A DNA stretch of 64,000 nt from Dromiciops gliroides (lineage: Eukaryota > Chordata > Mammalia > Microbiotheria > Microbiotheriidae), in contig NC_057861.1 in NCBI RefSeq assembly GCF_019393635.1, positions 720,104,232 to 720,168,231 of the forward strand. Reading direction: 5' to 3'. Shown here piece after piece: positions 1-10,980 of the stretch; the first letter of the stretch is position 1; the number at the start of each line of letters is the position of its first letter. A program made the position numbers and the translations under genes. The notes under the pieces are model-generated. The model was not told the origin of the DNA. It searched no databases and was given only the letters and a program-made list of their open reading frames with translations.

Positions 1-2119
1 TATTGAAATCAAAGCTTGATGGGAAAATGCTTTAAACAATTGACACTTATGGAATACCGAATGTATACTTTTAGAAACATAAGCAATTTTGAAATTATCC
101 CTCTCAAAACATACACAATATCAACTAAATACAGGTCTTTTTAAAAGACAAGTTAGCTAGAGTCAGAAAGATTAACACTTCTTCACCCCATTGGATGAAG
201 TAGATTTAGAAACACTCAATAAATGATGTACAAGTCATACATCTACCAAAATACTTTTCTAAAAGTACACAACTCCACCGAACAATAGTAAAGGTTGATA
301 ATAGGCACACACCACTGAATATATTAAACATATCCAAAGGTAAATTACCTCTGGATGGAGCCTATAAAAATCCAAAGGCCCTCTTGAATTGGTGACATCC
401 ACAACAATGTGCTGATAAAGAGTTGTAACTAACACCTGTTACATGAATTGTTTTTTTTTCAATACTAGGAGGAGATAAAATAATGATCAGTTCCCTTCTC
501 TTCTCTCTTTAAGGTGTTTATTGGAGATTAATAAGAAAAGCAATTTTGTATTTAGTCACAATTTTTCTGATCTCTGATTTAGGAGGGATAATCCTAACAC
601 CTAATTAGAGGTTGTATGTTCTGTCTAATATTACATTTATATTTGTTACTAATTAACACTTGGTCTTTTTTTTTTGGCTGAGGTAAAATGTAGTTTATTA
701 TAAACATTTGTGTAAATAAATGGCAGATTATGTTATAGTGTCATTAAATAGACAAGTACCAGGAAAGTGAATTGGGGAAAAGCAAAATTTTTCTTGGGTC
801 TTCCTTCAGCCTGGATCCTTCTCTCCATGATGCCAATAGAGCCAAGCCATTTCTTCTCTGCTGCAGCTTAGTCAACACTTTGCTCCATGTTTGAACCAGG
901 TTTTGTTATCAAGCTGCTCAAGGAAGTATAGAGGTCCTGTTCACATTCATTTCTCATTATTTGTTTCAACTTAAAGAAAAAAAAAAGTTTTTACTTAGAC
1001 AAGGCACCAGAGGCAAATTGGGTGGTTTTGACTCTGCCTTTGCAGACGGGTCAAACTAATGCTTGAGTAATGGTGATTTGTTTCTGTAAATAAAATATTT
1101 TATATTGGCAATTCAAGACAAAGTCATTGTCACTTAACATTGCCATTTTTTTCATAGGGAGTCTGGATCTATTTACCAATGAAGTCCATGCAAGAGAATG
1201 GTAAAAACTGTAGGCTATAAAAATTCAGAATTTTTGGATATTAGCAAACCATTACTTAAGAGCTACAATTATACAGCAGAAGCTTACTATTTTTCATGGA
1301 ATAACAAAGGACACATCTCCAACACTTCAAATGCAGACCTCACAATCTCCATAACAATTCTCCTAACAAACTATTCTGGAGATTATATACAGAAGAAATT
1401 ATTGAGCCCAATTGTCCTGACATAACGTTGAAACCCAAAAATCTAAGAACAATTTTAATCAATGCCACCATAAAGCACTCAAGATGGTAAAACTATGTGG
1501 GGCGGGGCGGGGGGGTTGGGAACCTTTCAAAATATAGAACATTAGCAGAAGAAATTAAAATTCTCTGTGAATAGAATTAAGTAAATAATGTCCTTACTGC
1601 TATTAATGTTGTTAACAAGGAGGCTTTCAGGAAAAGTACAGAAGAAGAGGTTACATGCTGATGTTTTATTCAAATGCAAAAATTAATTTATTTTATTAAC
1701 TGATATGTCAGTCTATAGAACACTAAATATAAGGAATAATAATATGACAGTGACTATCTCCAGAATTAGTGTTATATCAACTCCACTGAACAAGATGAAA
1801 AGAATGACATTATAAAAATAATATTAGTTGATTAACATAATTCCCTAAAATCTAGAAAGTATTTTACATATGGAAGCTCATTTGAAATATTGATAACTTA
1901 TTTAAACAGGAGTTGGAGCTGCTTTGATAACATGTGGTGACTTGTTCTTAACTTTGTCCTCTAATCCATTTTGTTCTTTAATTTGACCCCAGTTAAAGCT
2001 TGATTACAGGTAGAAGAGACATAGGCATAAGAATGGGTCTGTGATTTTATTGGTATATGGAACTCAAGGGAAACTATTTCACCTATCAATGAAAGTTGGC
2101 AAGGTATAGTTCTAAAGTT
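1..2119. other. intergenic DNA, nothing recognised
   Basis: AT-rich sequence in which I recognise no exon, RNA gene or well-preserved repeat. The frame at 1198-1425 has no motif and no family resemblance. A short G-rich run at about 1498-1520 is the only compositional oddity. Confidence 0.5.
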
Positions 2120-2127
2120 GCCTAGAG

Positions 2128-2311
2128 CAATGTTTCTCAAATTGTGGGTCACAACCCCATATGGGGTTGCACAACCTAATGTCAGGGTTGCAAAAAATTT
2201 GGCAAAATAAAACATATGTATATGTATTTTATATACTTACATACCTTGGGTTGTGTAAAAATTTCCTCAGATGAAAAGAGGTTGCAAGCAGAAAAAGTTT
2301 AAAAAATCCTG
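2128..2311 (+). mobile_element. hAT-type MITE, copy 1
   Basis: Short non-autonomous DNA transposon of 184 bp. Its ends are imperfect inverted repeats (CAATGTTTCTCAAA at the left, CAGGATTTTTTAAA read inward from the right). It is flanked by near-identical 8-bp target duplications gcctagag and gcctaaag. The left arm, with 'gtgggtcacaacccc', resembles the widespread hAT families whose ends read 'gggtcgcgacccc'. A second copy in opposite orientation lies at 46820-46995. It has no coding capacity. Confidence 0.65.
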
Positions 2312-2339
2312 GCCTAAAGCACTGATAGATGAAAAGATT

Positions 2340-2425
2340 TGTGCAGGCTCACATAGCCATTTTGTGTTTTAGGTGGGACTGGAATCCAAGTCTTCCCTGT
2401 GTTTTGGCCACTTATCTAGCTATTA
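2340..2425 (-). repeat. MIR-like SINE relic
   Basis: Contains 'ggtgggactggaatccaag' followed by 'ctagctattatgcc', the antisense layout of the tRNA-like part of a MIR/CORE-SINE. Very diverged. Confidence 0.35.
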
Positions 2426-2579
2426 TGCCCCCTTTATGTATATGTAAACTATTGATTTGTAAATGACTTCTTTGTTCAGAAACAATAATATGTGAAGGTA
2501 TAATTAATTTCATTGTATTCACCATATCCAATGCCTTCTATCATTTTTTTAAGGAAACTATATATCATATACAATCTTG

Positions 2580-2710
2580 AAGTTTGCTGGGGCAATCTAG
2601 TAAGCTAGTAAATGTTGGAGGTCCTATAGGAACTCAAGAAGATGAGTTCTGCCTAATTCCAGGTCAGGGGTTCTATCTACTACCTCACACAGCTAACTCT
2701 ATGACTTGGC
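2580..2710 (-). repeat. MIR-like SINE relic
   Basis: The string from 'ctagtaaatgttggagg' to 'ggttctatctactacc' matches the antisense order of a MIR body. Diverged and partial. Confidence 0.35.
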
Positions 2711-3539
2711 CTTAGTCTAACTCAAAGAGTTTTGGGGGGTGGTGGTGTTATTTTTGTTTTTGCAGCTTGGTAAAAGTTTTCATAACTTGTAAATATTGAG
2801 GTATTGGAGAATGCAGAAACACTGACCCCACCTCTATGTGGCAAATAGGTGAACTGATCCTTGATAGAGGTTCATAATTATAAAATTTAGTGGGGTTTTC
2901 CTCCATGATAAAGAAGCAAAACCAAAGGACCCAGAAAACCAAATCTTAAAATAATTCATTTTTTAAAAGTAAAATACAATAAAATAAATTAAAAAATAAA
3001 ATATTTCATTTCTCTGGGTTAGATTCTACAGGTATTGACAAAACACCATCAGGGAGAAAAGAACACATAAGCTGTGAAGACTCAGTTTTAATTATTTTTA
3101 AAATAAGGCCTTGAGATGAAGAATCAGATAAACATGATGGGAGATTAGAACAAAGAAGCTACCTCCCATGAATCAGAGAAAACCTAAAGAAAATATGTAT
3201 TCATCTATTTCCAATGAGAGGACTTCGGTCAATAGTATTTAATAATTAAACCTCTAAAGACAATTCCTTGTTAATTTAGTATTCCTTCTACCTCTGTCCT
3301 TCTGATAGAGTCCAGAACTCATATTCAGTAAAGACACTCTAATATTAAGTTGTTTTCCTTCATTGAATTACTTATGTAAGGGGGGAGGGGAAAACCTTTA
3401 GACAAGTTGATAACTTTGATATTTTACTCATGGAAAATTGAAATAATTTGTTTTGACAAAAAATACTTAAACACTTATCATGGGCATCTTTTAATGCATT
3501 ATGACTGCTAACACCTTCCTCTTAGACTAACATCACACT

Positions 3540-3805
3540 TCTATGCTTCTTGTGGTAGTTCAGGATTTTCTGTCATTTCCTACTCTTTGTGACCCCATTT
3601 CGGGTTTTCTTGGCAAAGATACTGACATGGTTTGTTATTTCTTTCCCCAGATCATTTTATAGATGGGAACTGAGAGAAAAAAGTTGAAGTGACTTGCCCA
3701 TGGTCACATAGCTAATAAGTGTCTCAGGGCAGGTTCTAATTTGTGAAGATGAGTCTTTCTGATTCCAAGTCCAATGTTCTATGAACTACACCACTTCACT
3801 GTGAT
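3540..3805 (-). repeat. CORE-SINE with RTE-type tail, copy 1
   Basis: Read on the plus strand it begins with the complement of an RTE/BovB 3' tail (gtcatttcctactctttgtgacccc). It runs through 'ggttttcttggcaaagatac', a CORE-like 'gatgggaactgagag' part and the complement of a tRNA-like head ending near 'actacaccacttcac'. Four more copies lie at 3905, 30590, 42838 and 56725. Such SINEs borrow the tail of the RTE LINE that mobilises them. Confidence 0.7.
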
Positions 3806-3904
3806 ATAAAAACAATGGGGAGTTTCAAAAGGCTGTGTAAGTATAGTCCAAACTCTGAGCGGTCCTATTCACTTAGAAATAGTTTGAGGTTGTTTCATGT
3901 GTTT

Positions 3905-4153
3905 GTTGTTTAGTTATTTTCAGTCAAATCTAATTTTTTTCCTGACACAACTTGGGGTTTTCTTGGCAAAGATACTAAAGAAGGATCCCATTTTTTCTCC
4001 AGCTCATTTTATAGATGAGGAAACTAAGGCAAACAGGATTAAGTAATTTCCCTAGGGTTGCATAGCTAGTATCTGAGGACAGATTTAACATAGGGAGATG
4101 TCTTGCCAATTCCGAGCCTGGCATGATAGCCACTGTACCACCTACCTGTCCTA
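3905..4153 (-). repeat. CORE-SINE with RTE-type tail, copy 2
   Basis: Same structure as the copy 100 bp to its left: tail complement at the left, then 'ggttttcttggcaaagatac', then 'gatgaggaaactaaggc', then the head complement ending 'accacctacctgtcc'. The two copies lie in the same orientation but differ considerably, so they look like independent old insertions. Confidence 0.7.
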
Positions 4154-4444
4154 TGAGACAGTGACAAAATGTAAAGATATCTGTAATACAAGGATTTTTC
4201 CTCACCAAATCTGAGATTCTCACCACCATCTTAAAGGCAGCATAGTTATCAAAATCTGTCTTTTCAGTTTTGGAAAATGATCGGGATCTCTACTGGTGGA
4301 AAGAGTATTCACATTGACAAGACCTATTTTGGGAATGCTGGAGTTTTGTTAATATACTGAATGCAAGACTAGCTACCCTTTACATTGAAATAACTTGGGA
4401 AAAGGCTGTTTGAACAAAAGATTTGCTTATTGGTGGTTGGGACT

Positions 4445-4800
4445 GGCATATGAAAGAGGATGCACTTAGTCAACAAGCATATATGAAATACTTACTTTGT
4501 GTTTGGACACTGGAGTGCTGAGTACTGGGGATACAAAAAAATGTAAAAACAAATCTCTCCCTGCTCTCGAGTAACTCAGAAGCTAATGGCATAAGCACAT
4601 CACAATAACCTAAATACACATACCATAAATATGGGACAAATCGGGGAATAATAATCAGAGGGAAGACAGATTAAAGAGGACTGAAAAAGCTTCTTGTAGA
4701 ATCTGGTACTTTAGCAGAAATTTGAAGGAAGCAAGGTGTTGGAAACAAGGAGAAAGATTATTACAGACAGGAGAGACAGCAAGAGAAGGCAAGAAAGAAA
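4445..4800 (+). repeat. old interspersed repeat, family not named
   Basis: Starts with 'tcaacaagcatatatgaaat' and passes through 'gagtactggggatacaaa' and 'aagcttcttgtagaatctgg'. The same text type recurs at 34630-35800 and 37385-37500. I recognise it as a dispersed marsupial repeat by its internal similarity and phrasing, but cannot name the family. No reading frame. Confidence 0.5.
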
Positions 4801-4834
4801 AAGAAAGTGTTTACAGTGGCAGCCAGGAGATCAT

Positions 4835-4985
4835 AGTATCATTGATTTTGAGTTGGGAGGGACCATGGAAGTAATCTAATCAATCCCTACCTTTTTCAGG
4901 TGAAGAAAATAAATCCCTGAGACATTGGGATTTCTCTGAAGTCACACAAGTAACGATGGAAGGGTCTAGGAAATAAAATAAATGG
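4835..4985 (-). repeat. THER/MIR-like SINE relic
   Basis: The layout 'gttgggagggacca...taatcaatcc...ggtgaagaaaataaatccctgag' is the antisense pattern of an ancient MIR/THER-type SINE (usual form: cattttacagatgaggaaac). Diverged. Confidence 0.4.
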
Positions 4986-5144
4986 TGGGGTTTTTTTTGC
5001 CCATCTAGCATTGGGAAAAAAATGTTATTGAAAGGTTGAAGGTTTCTATAGATGCTTAACTAGAACCAGCTTGAGAAAGTGGGTGATAGAGGACCTGTGC
5101 TAAAGAGACTTAGTGTATATAAGAAAGGAGAAGAAGGGTGAAGA

Positions 5145-5222
5145 AAAAGAGAGGGCAAGAGGGAAAGGTAGAGGTCGGGGAGAGAGACAGACAAACAGAG
5201 ACAGAGGCAGACATATATTTAT
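5145..5222 (+). repeat. purine-rich low-complexity tract
   Basis: Degenerate AGAG/GACAGA-rich run of about 80 bp. Not coding. Confidence 0.6.
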
Positions 5223-5559
5223 ATGTGTAATCAAGGGTCTCCTGCAAAATGGGGGGAAAGGGTATGGCTACATGACATACTATTTATTTTAATATGTATT
5301 ATTTATATTTTGTCAATACTTTCCTAACTTTAGACAATCAAAAATGAAGGACTAATATGAGGTAATTTCTGATTTCTGAGGTGTAAATGCTATCACTTGA
5401 AAATTTAGCCTTTATTTTTTTTCAGAAGCTGATATGAACTGGTCCCAGCTCACTATTTATAATTTTAATAGCATGCAATCTCCTTAAGTATTGTAGGTTT
5501 TTTTCTTTCTTTCTTTTATTTGTCATTTTATTATTTTTGTTTGTCTTTATTTTTGAACC

Positions 5560-5630
5560 TCTAGATCATAGCAATGCCTCCTACATATATCAGGTGTTTA
5601 TTAAATACTTGCCAACTTTGAATGTTGATT
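5560..5630 (+). repeat. L2 LINE 3'-end relic
   Basis: 'caggtgtttattaaatactt' is the terminal signature of L2 elements (usual form: ...taggtgctcaataaatgtt). Only the last tens of bases are recognisable. Confidence 0.45.
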
Positions 5631-5723
5631 GATTGTGTGTCTGTGTGTTGCCTTACTGCTATATAATGGAGAACAATCAGCTTTGTTAAGATGTTGAAAT
5701 TATTTTCAGAATGACCTCAACCT

Positions 5724-5859
5724 GGGGCAGCTAGGTGGTACAGCAGATAAAGCATGGGCCCTGGATTCAGGAGGACGAATTCAAATCTGGCCTCAGACAC
5801 TTGACACTTACTAGCTGTGTTAACCTGGGCAAGTCATTTACAAAAAAAACAAAAAAAAA
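5724..5859 (+). repeat. tRNA-derived SINE (WSINE-like)
   Basis: Head ggggcagctaggtgg, body 'ccctggattcaggaggac' and 'cctgggcaagtcat', then an A-rich tail. Flanked by a perfect 16-bp target duplication agaatgacctcaacct (5708-5723 and 5860-5875). This is the signature of L1-type target-primed insertion. The head keeps tRNA-like internal promoter boxes but is not a tRNA gene. Confidence 0.9.
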
Positions 5860-5989
5860 AGAATGACCTCAACCTTCTTTTTAGGAAAACTTTAGGAATA
5901 TAGGCAAACTTTCAGTATAACAGAATGCTTATGATTCAGTGATTCAGTTTCATCAGGCTTTTTTCTTCTGGTTTGAGATGAAGATACCA

Positions 5990-6185
5990 GGGCAGCTAAG
6001 TCGTGCAGTGCATAGAACACAGGCCCTGAAGTTGAGGGAGATCCAAATTCAAATCTCACTTCAGATACTTGCTAACTACGTGACCCTGGACAAGTCACTT
6101 AACCCCAATTGCCTTAAAAACATTCGGGCCATCTCCAGTTGTCCTGATGTACATCTAGCCACTGGACCCAGTGATTCATAGTGAC
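5990..6185 (+). repeat. composite SINE: WSINE-like head plus second body
   Basis: Begins with a diverged WSINE-like head (ggcagctaagtcgtgcagtg to accccaattgcct). It continues into 'gggccatctccagttgtcct' and 'gccactggacccag', the body also seen at about 17545, 35345 and 57350. This copy therefore shows head and body fused. It stops before the 3' part seen in the others. Confidence 0.65.
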
Positions 6186-6189
6186 AAAT

Positions 6190-6801
6190 CCTCTTCACAT
6201 AAAATTTGATTTTTTTCTTAATCTTCCAATAATATTTTTATGAGATTCCTTTTCCAGTCCTGCTTTCCTGTGATATGTATGCAAGACATGCATTATTAAT
6301 TGCCTTTACAAATTCTTTTTAATTTCACTTTAGAAAATGATTCAGTGAACTTTTCAAATGCTAAAAGGTAGGAGTGTCCACAAGGGTAAAAAAAAATAGG
6401 TCAATTTGTTAAGTGCTTGCTCCTATCTCATCAGCTTGCAGATGCAAAGGAAAACATTTTGATACAAGGATCTTAACACTGTTAGGGCTTCTATCCTGGG
6501 GCTATGGAAGTCAGTCTTTTTTCTCATATCAAAAGGCCATTAGCAAGCCTGGCATATAATAGTAAGAAGGGAACCCTTCTGTCAAGAGATTCACTTGCTC
6601 ATGATATGAATAATTCTAATATCTTAATTCTCCTATTGCCTTGGCTCTTGGGTGCCAAGTCAGGCAGTCAGTAAGCCAGTCAACCAACAGTGCCAGGCAT
6701 TATGCTAAATGCTATAAACATGTTAAAATATACACTGAGTATCATGAGATATAATCCCCACAGTTCAGAGTATGGTATTGCTAAATAAATTTTATTAAGA
6801 T
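6190..6801. other. intergenic, nothing firm
   Basis: AT-rich spacer. A short stretch at about 6685-6780 ('gtgccaggcattatgct') resembles the unnamed repeat at 4445. No gene seen. Confidence 0.45.
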
Positions 6802-6805
6802 GAGG

Positions 6806-8028
6806 TGTAAAAAAAGAAAATTATTAACTATATCTAATCTAATCTGAAAAATTATATAACTACTTATTTGAAAAATTATAAGTTTAGAAAAATTATAATT
6901 TGGCCATAAGTCATGCCGTGGTCGCCATTCAAATGTAAGCATATTTTAACTGACTAGCTTGGGCCTAATTTGGTTGGGGACTAATCTGTGGATGTTTGAC
7001 TGACTGGCTATCTGACTGCTATTAATTTAATATGGGCCATTTAAAATTTTCTCTGCTCCCAAACTGATAAGCAAAAGATTAAGAAGCCGCTTAATTAAAT
7101 AACCAAAGCAGAGTTTATTTATAAAAATCAATGTAAACTATAAGGGTTAAGAAATGCAAATTATACTACCTGTTTGCTTTTAAGACAATAAGGGCCTTTG
7201 CTGCCTTAGGGTATGCTCCAGCTTTTTCCAACTTTCACTTTTTCCAACCTCTTTGTACCATCCCATTCCTCTGTGCTGATTGCCCCCACTAAATAGCCCC
7301 CTGCTTCACTCTTTAACTTCTCTCTCACTACCATAGAGATGAACCCCTGAAAAGCTCCTTCCTCTGTCTCCTCTCTTACTGTCTTCTTAATCTCCCTGTC
7401 TCTTGCATCCTCCTAGTCCTCTGGTGTCCCCGCTTTTTCCTTGCTCTTAGCCTTTTCTCTGTCTCCCCCTCAGCATCTCTATCATCCTCTTTTCAATGAC
7501 CTCCCAGCGTCTCTGGTATCCTCTCACTTTCCCTATCCTCCAGCGTCCTTCTGTTCTCTTAATCTTCCAGCCTTCCCTCTCACTGTCTTCTCCCCTGTAT
7601 ATATGTTCCTTCTCTCTCCTCAAATCTCGGGCTCCCTGTGCCCCCACACACTCCAAGCTAATCGGCTGGCCGTACCACCGCTGTGGCCAGAGGGATGCTT
7701 GAGTATCCCACACATACCACACCCAGGGCTCCAGGGTCCCATGCCCCCTGCTATTCACCGAGGGACCTCTGCACAGGCTATGACAGAGGCCGATCTGGAA
7801 GAGCCCAGGATCTCTGGGGTAGATTCCCTCAGGGAGTAGGGAGCTGGGGCTTTTTTTTCCCCCCAGCCATATGACCTGGTGTCCTGAAAAGCCTACAGGG
7901 CTTTTTTGGCTCAACTGAAGTGGAGGGGAAGGGGCACCAGCCCTTCACACAGAAATAAATTCTGAGAGTCTATGGCTTTTTAATCTCAGCCCAAAGGCAG
8001 GGTCCCCAAATCAAAATACATTTCCACA
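6806..8028 (-). mobile_element. solo LTR, ERV1-type, family 1 copy A
   Basis: A 1,223-bp element with TG...CA ends and a perfect 4-bp duplication GAGG (6802-6805, 8029-8032), as is usual for class I (ERV1) insertions. A polyadenylation signal lies on the minus strand at 7119-7114. The U3-side half is rich in G+C compared with its surroundings. The whole element aligns end to end with the plus-strand copy at 60830-62084, which fixes both boundaries. No gag, pol or env sequence adjoins it, so it is a recombined solo LTR. Divergence between the two copies points to an old family. Reading frames on both strands inside it are incidental. Confidence 0.85.
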
Positions 8029-8239
8029 GAGGAAAACAAAACTTAAATCATTCAAAGTGCAATCCCCAATCCCTAAGAAGTCTGTAATTCCAAAGAGTTA
8101 GTTATTATGTTACCCCTATCCCAAACACCATTGGCATGTGACTCAGCTCATTTGTCTTGATGAAATCCTTGCCCTGTTACAGGGTCAGGAAAGGTTTATC
8201 TAGAGCAGGGGTAAGAAGAGCTCTTTAGGTTCTTCTTTA

Positions 8240-8765
8240 TGTGGTGGGATATAAGACCCCAAGAAACTTAAGAGACCACAACCCATAAGAATTGGACACT
8301 GAAACTAAAGATTTCAGAAATTAAAACCAATCGCTATTTACCACCTTAGGAATGTGATGTTGCCAGAACATATGTACCAAGGGTCCTGCAGATCCTGAGA
8401 TATTTAGAGACATTTCTATCTATGATGTAAACACTGATAAGCATATCAAGGTCTGCAAGGATTATATTCAAGTTCCATACTTCAACATATGGATTTTTTG
8501 TATGTCAACCAGATGTGTGACTGATAACTCATCACTCAATCCCCCAAAAATCTCCTCTCCAATTATTTTGCAATCTCCTTACTTGGCACAAAGCCTTCTT
8601 ACTATGAAATGTATAAAAGGTCAACTCTCCTTCCATTCAGGGGGACAGTATCTTACTACCTCTCAGACATATATTTCCCTCTCCTAATAAATCTATTTTA
8701 CAAGATTTGTTGTGAGCCTGCCAATATTTTGGATGAGCCAGCCCCCTGAACCAGCTCCCATGTCA
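8240..8765 (+). mobile_element. probable solo LTR, second family
   Basis: A plus-strand unit with a good TATA box (TATAAAAGG, 8612-8620) followed 66 bp later by AATAAA (8686-8691), the close spacing typical of an LTR. Candidate ends are TGTGGTGGGA at 8240 and a CA near 8765. The flanks ttta/tttt are only an approximate duplication, so the boundaries are tentative. No internal retroviral genes are seen. It lies about 200 bp from LTR copy A. Confidence 0.5.
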
Positions 8766-8769
8766 TTTT

Positions 8770-9516
8770 CCATGGTCTTTTGGGGGTATTCTATAAACTT
8801 TGAGTTGTTTTGGGTGCTTCTGGCTTCTAGTTTCAAGAGGGAAGATGAAAAAAGTCAGGCTTACTTCAGGTTGCTTAAAGAAAATAATCTGAAAGACATG
8901 AGAAGAGCCATCAGTCTCAATCCAGTTAGCCATGGTAGAAACTTTGGGCAGTTTTCCATTAGGTGAGATCCAGGATTTTCTCTCTTGGCTGAGCTGAGTT
9001 AACTCATCCCCAATGGGAGATTTCCTTCCCTTTATTTTCTGCTTTATATTATGCTATGTATAACTTCACTGATTTCTGTTTTACTGTGATTTGGAAAAAT
9101 TAATTGCTTTGTTATTCATTATGTGTGTTCATTGTGGAACTAGTATTTGGTTGAAAACTAATCAAGCCTTGGATAGAGAGCTTAGGGTTCTCCTTACCCC
9201 AATGATATCATAGTGAGCAGATATTAGGTTAATCTTTATCATTCCTCCTAGATGAATAATATTTAAGGAACAAAATGAAAAAATTCTTAGCTGATACCTC
9301 CTCTCTGAGAACAGAGTGTCCTCTAGTGAAAATTAATGGTTTTTCTTACGAAAGGAATTAAGTTGTGCCTTGGAAAAAAAGTGACTGTGTGGGTGGGTAT
9401 AGGCTAGAGATGTCTATTCTGCCTCCACTGTAGTCACACCAAGATGCCTCCCCATTCGTCAGGCTGGGAGACAACTCCTCAGATAGACAGTTAGCCTCAC
9501 CACAGGAGCCCTTGCC
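8770..9516. other. unrecognised sequence between LTR and SINE
   Basis: No gene, repeat or RNA that I can name. The open frame at 8712-8966 begins in the LTR-like unit and has no family features. Confidence 0.4.
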
Positions 9517-9530
9517 CAGGTTACCCTCCT

Positions 9531-9697
9531 TTTCTTTTTTTCCTTTTTTTTTTTTTTTTTGGTGAGGCAATTGGGGTTAAGTGACTTGCCCATGGTCACA
9601 CAGCTGGTAAGTGTTAAGTATCTGAGGCTGGATTTGAACTCAGATCCTCCTGAATCCAGGGCTGGTGCTCTATCCACTGTGCCACCTAGCTGCCCCG
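9531..9697 (-). repeat. tRNA-derived SINE (WSINE-like)
   Basis: Antisense copy: poly-T, then ggtgaggcaattggggttaa, down to 'ccacctagctgccc'. Target duplication caggttaccctcct (9517-9530) and caggctaccctcct (9698-9711), 13 of 14 identical. Confidence 0.9.
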
Positions 9698-10400
9698 CAG
9701 GCTACCCTCCTAACTCCCACTACATATAGGGCTCTCTCTATATAAATACAAAGTGATATCTCCTCACTTGTTACAGTTGTTTCTTGCATAATTCATAGTT
9801 TTGAAATTTTCTTTTTCTTTTTCTTTTCCTGTTTAGAATTGTATTTTCCAAATTACATGTAAAAATAAATTTTGACATCAATTTTTTAAAACTTTGTGTT
9901 CCAACTTCTCTTCCTCCCTCCCTTTCCACCCACCACCCCCAAAAACTCAAGCAACACAAGTTATACATGAGTAGTCATGGAAAACATCTCCACATTATCC
10001 AGGTTGTGAGAGAAAACAGACAAAAAAAATTTCAGATTAAGGAACTATCAAAAAAAATTATGGACCTACTGATCAGGCTGAACAGCTCAGCGTGAAGTCT
10101 GGACTGAGCCAGGGACAGTCCTTCCAGAGCCAGTCAGAGACTTTAGGACCAACAGCTTCTGAGGCTCGGGTCACGGACTGATGAGGGGGTTCAGCAATAG
10201 GCCAGGGTGAAGTGGAGGCAGTATCTACTGGAGTTGGGGCAAAGCACCCTGTGTCCAAACCAGTGGGCTGAATCAAGTGGTGGTGGCCCACTGGGGGAGG
10301 GGGGGGCAAAAGCACACACTCCAACCATAGAGAATCAGAGTTCGATCAGACTTCTGTTTCTGTATCAAAGAGAAAGCAGCTGTGATTACTCACAAGCCAG

Positions 10401-10860
10401 TGTGAGATTTAAAATTGGATATTAGATCATAAATCTTCCCTACTTAACCTTTCCCTTAATTTATCTCCCAGACTAGTAAATGGAAGAAGCTTTTGGTTTT
10501 CTAGATAGACCTTTATTGTTATGGTAGTCACAAGGTGATGTTGATTAGAAGGATAGGAAAGTAGAAACACAATACAAATCATCTTAAGTCTAAGCTTAGT
10601 CTATATTCCTTATAAAAATTCACCAAACTGAAAAGCCACCTTTGGAGAGAGACTGTCTGTGCCATGCCGTCAGGAGCCAGCCGAGCAGCAAAAAGCCCCA
10701 CTTCTGTTCTCTCCACCCCGGAAGTCGAGTGCGCCTCAGGCAGTCTGACGTGCGCAGCAGGTGGACTGTTCGTCTCCTCCCCAAAAGGGTGGTCCTTCAA
10801 AAACTGGCGTCTTTCAGTTATCCTAACCGACTGTTAAAAACTTTCATATTTTTTACCACA
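10401..10860 (-). mobile_element. solo LTR, ERV1-type, in the HAL1 5' UTR
   Basis: A 460-bp LTR with TGTG...CACA ends and a perfect 4-bp duplication CCAG (10397-10400, 10861-10864). On the minus strand it has a TATA-like box (about 10618-10611) and AATAAA (10517-10512). Upstream of these is a CpG-bearing promoter-like part with an ETS-type site (ccggaagt, 10718-10725) and adjacent CRE-like and NRF1-like motifs (tgacgtgcgca, 10746-10756). No internal retroviral genes remain. It inserted after HAL1 copy 1. Confidence 0.85.
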
Positions 10861-10980
10861 CCAGGCAGGCTAAGAAGCAGCCCAATGACACATTGGGCCA
10901 TGCTGTAGCATGAACAGTGTGTCCTGGAAGCAGTGCCACAGTTTAAGAAGGAGTTAAAAGCTAAGAAATAGTAAGCCAGG

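Noticed and set aside
7441-7914. Overlapping open frames on both strands (132 and 155 codons)
   Set aside because: They lie wholly inside a solo LTR, have low-complexity pyrimidine-driven composition and no domain. Frames of this kind are expected in GC-rich LTR sequence.
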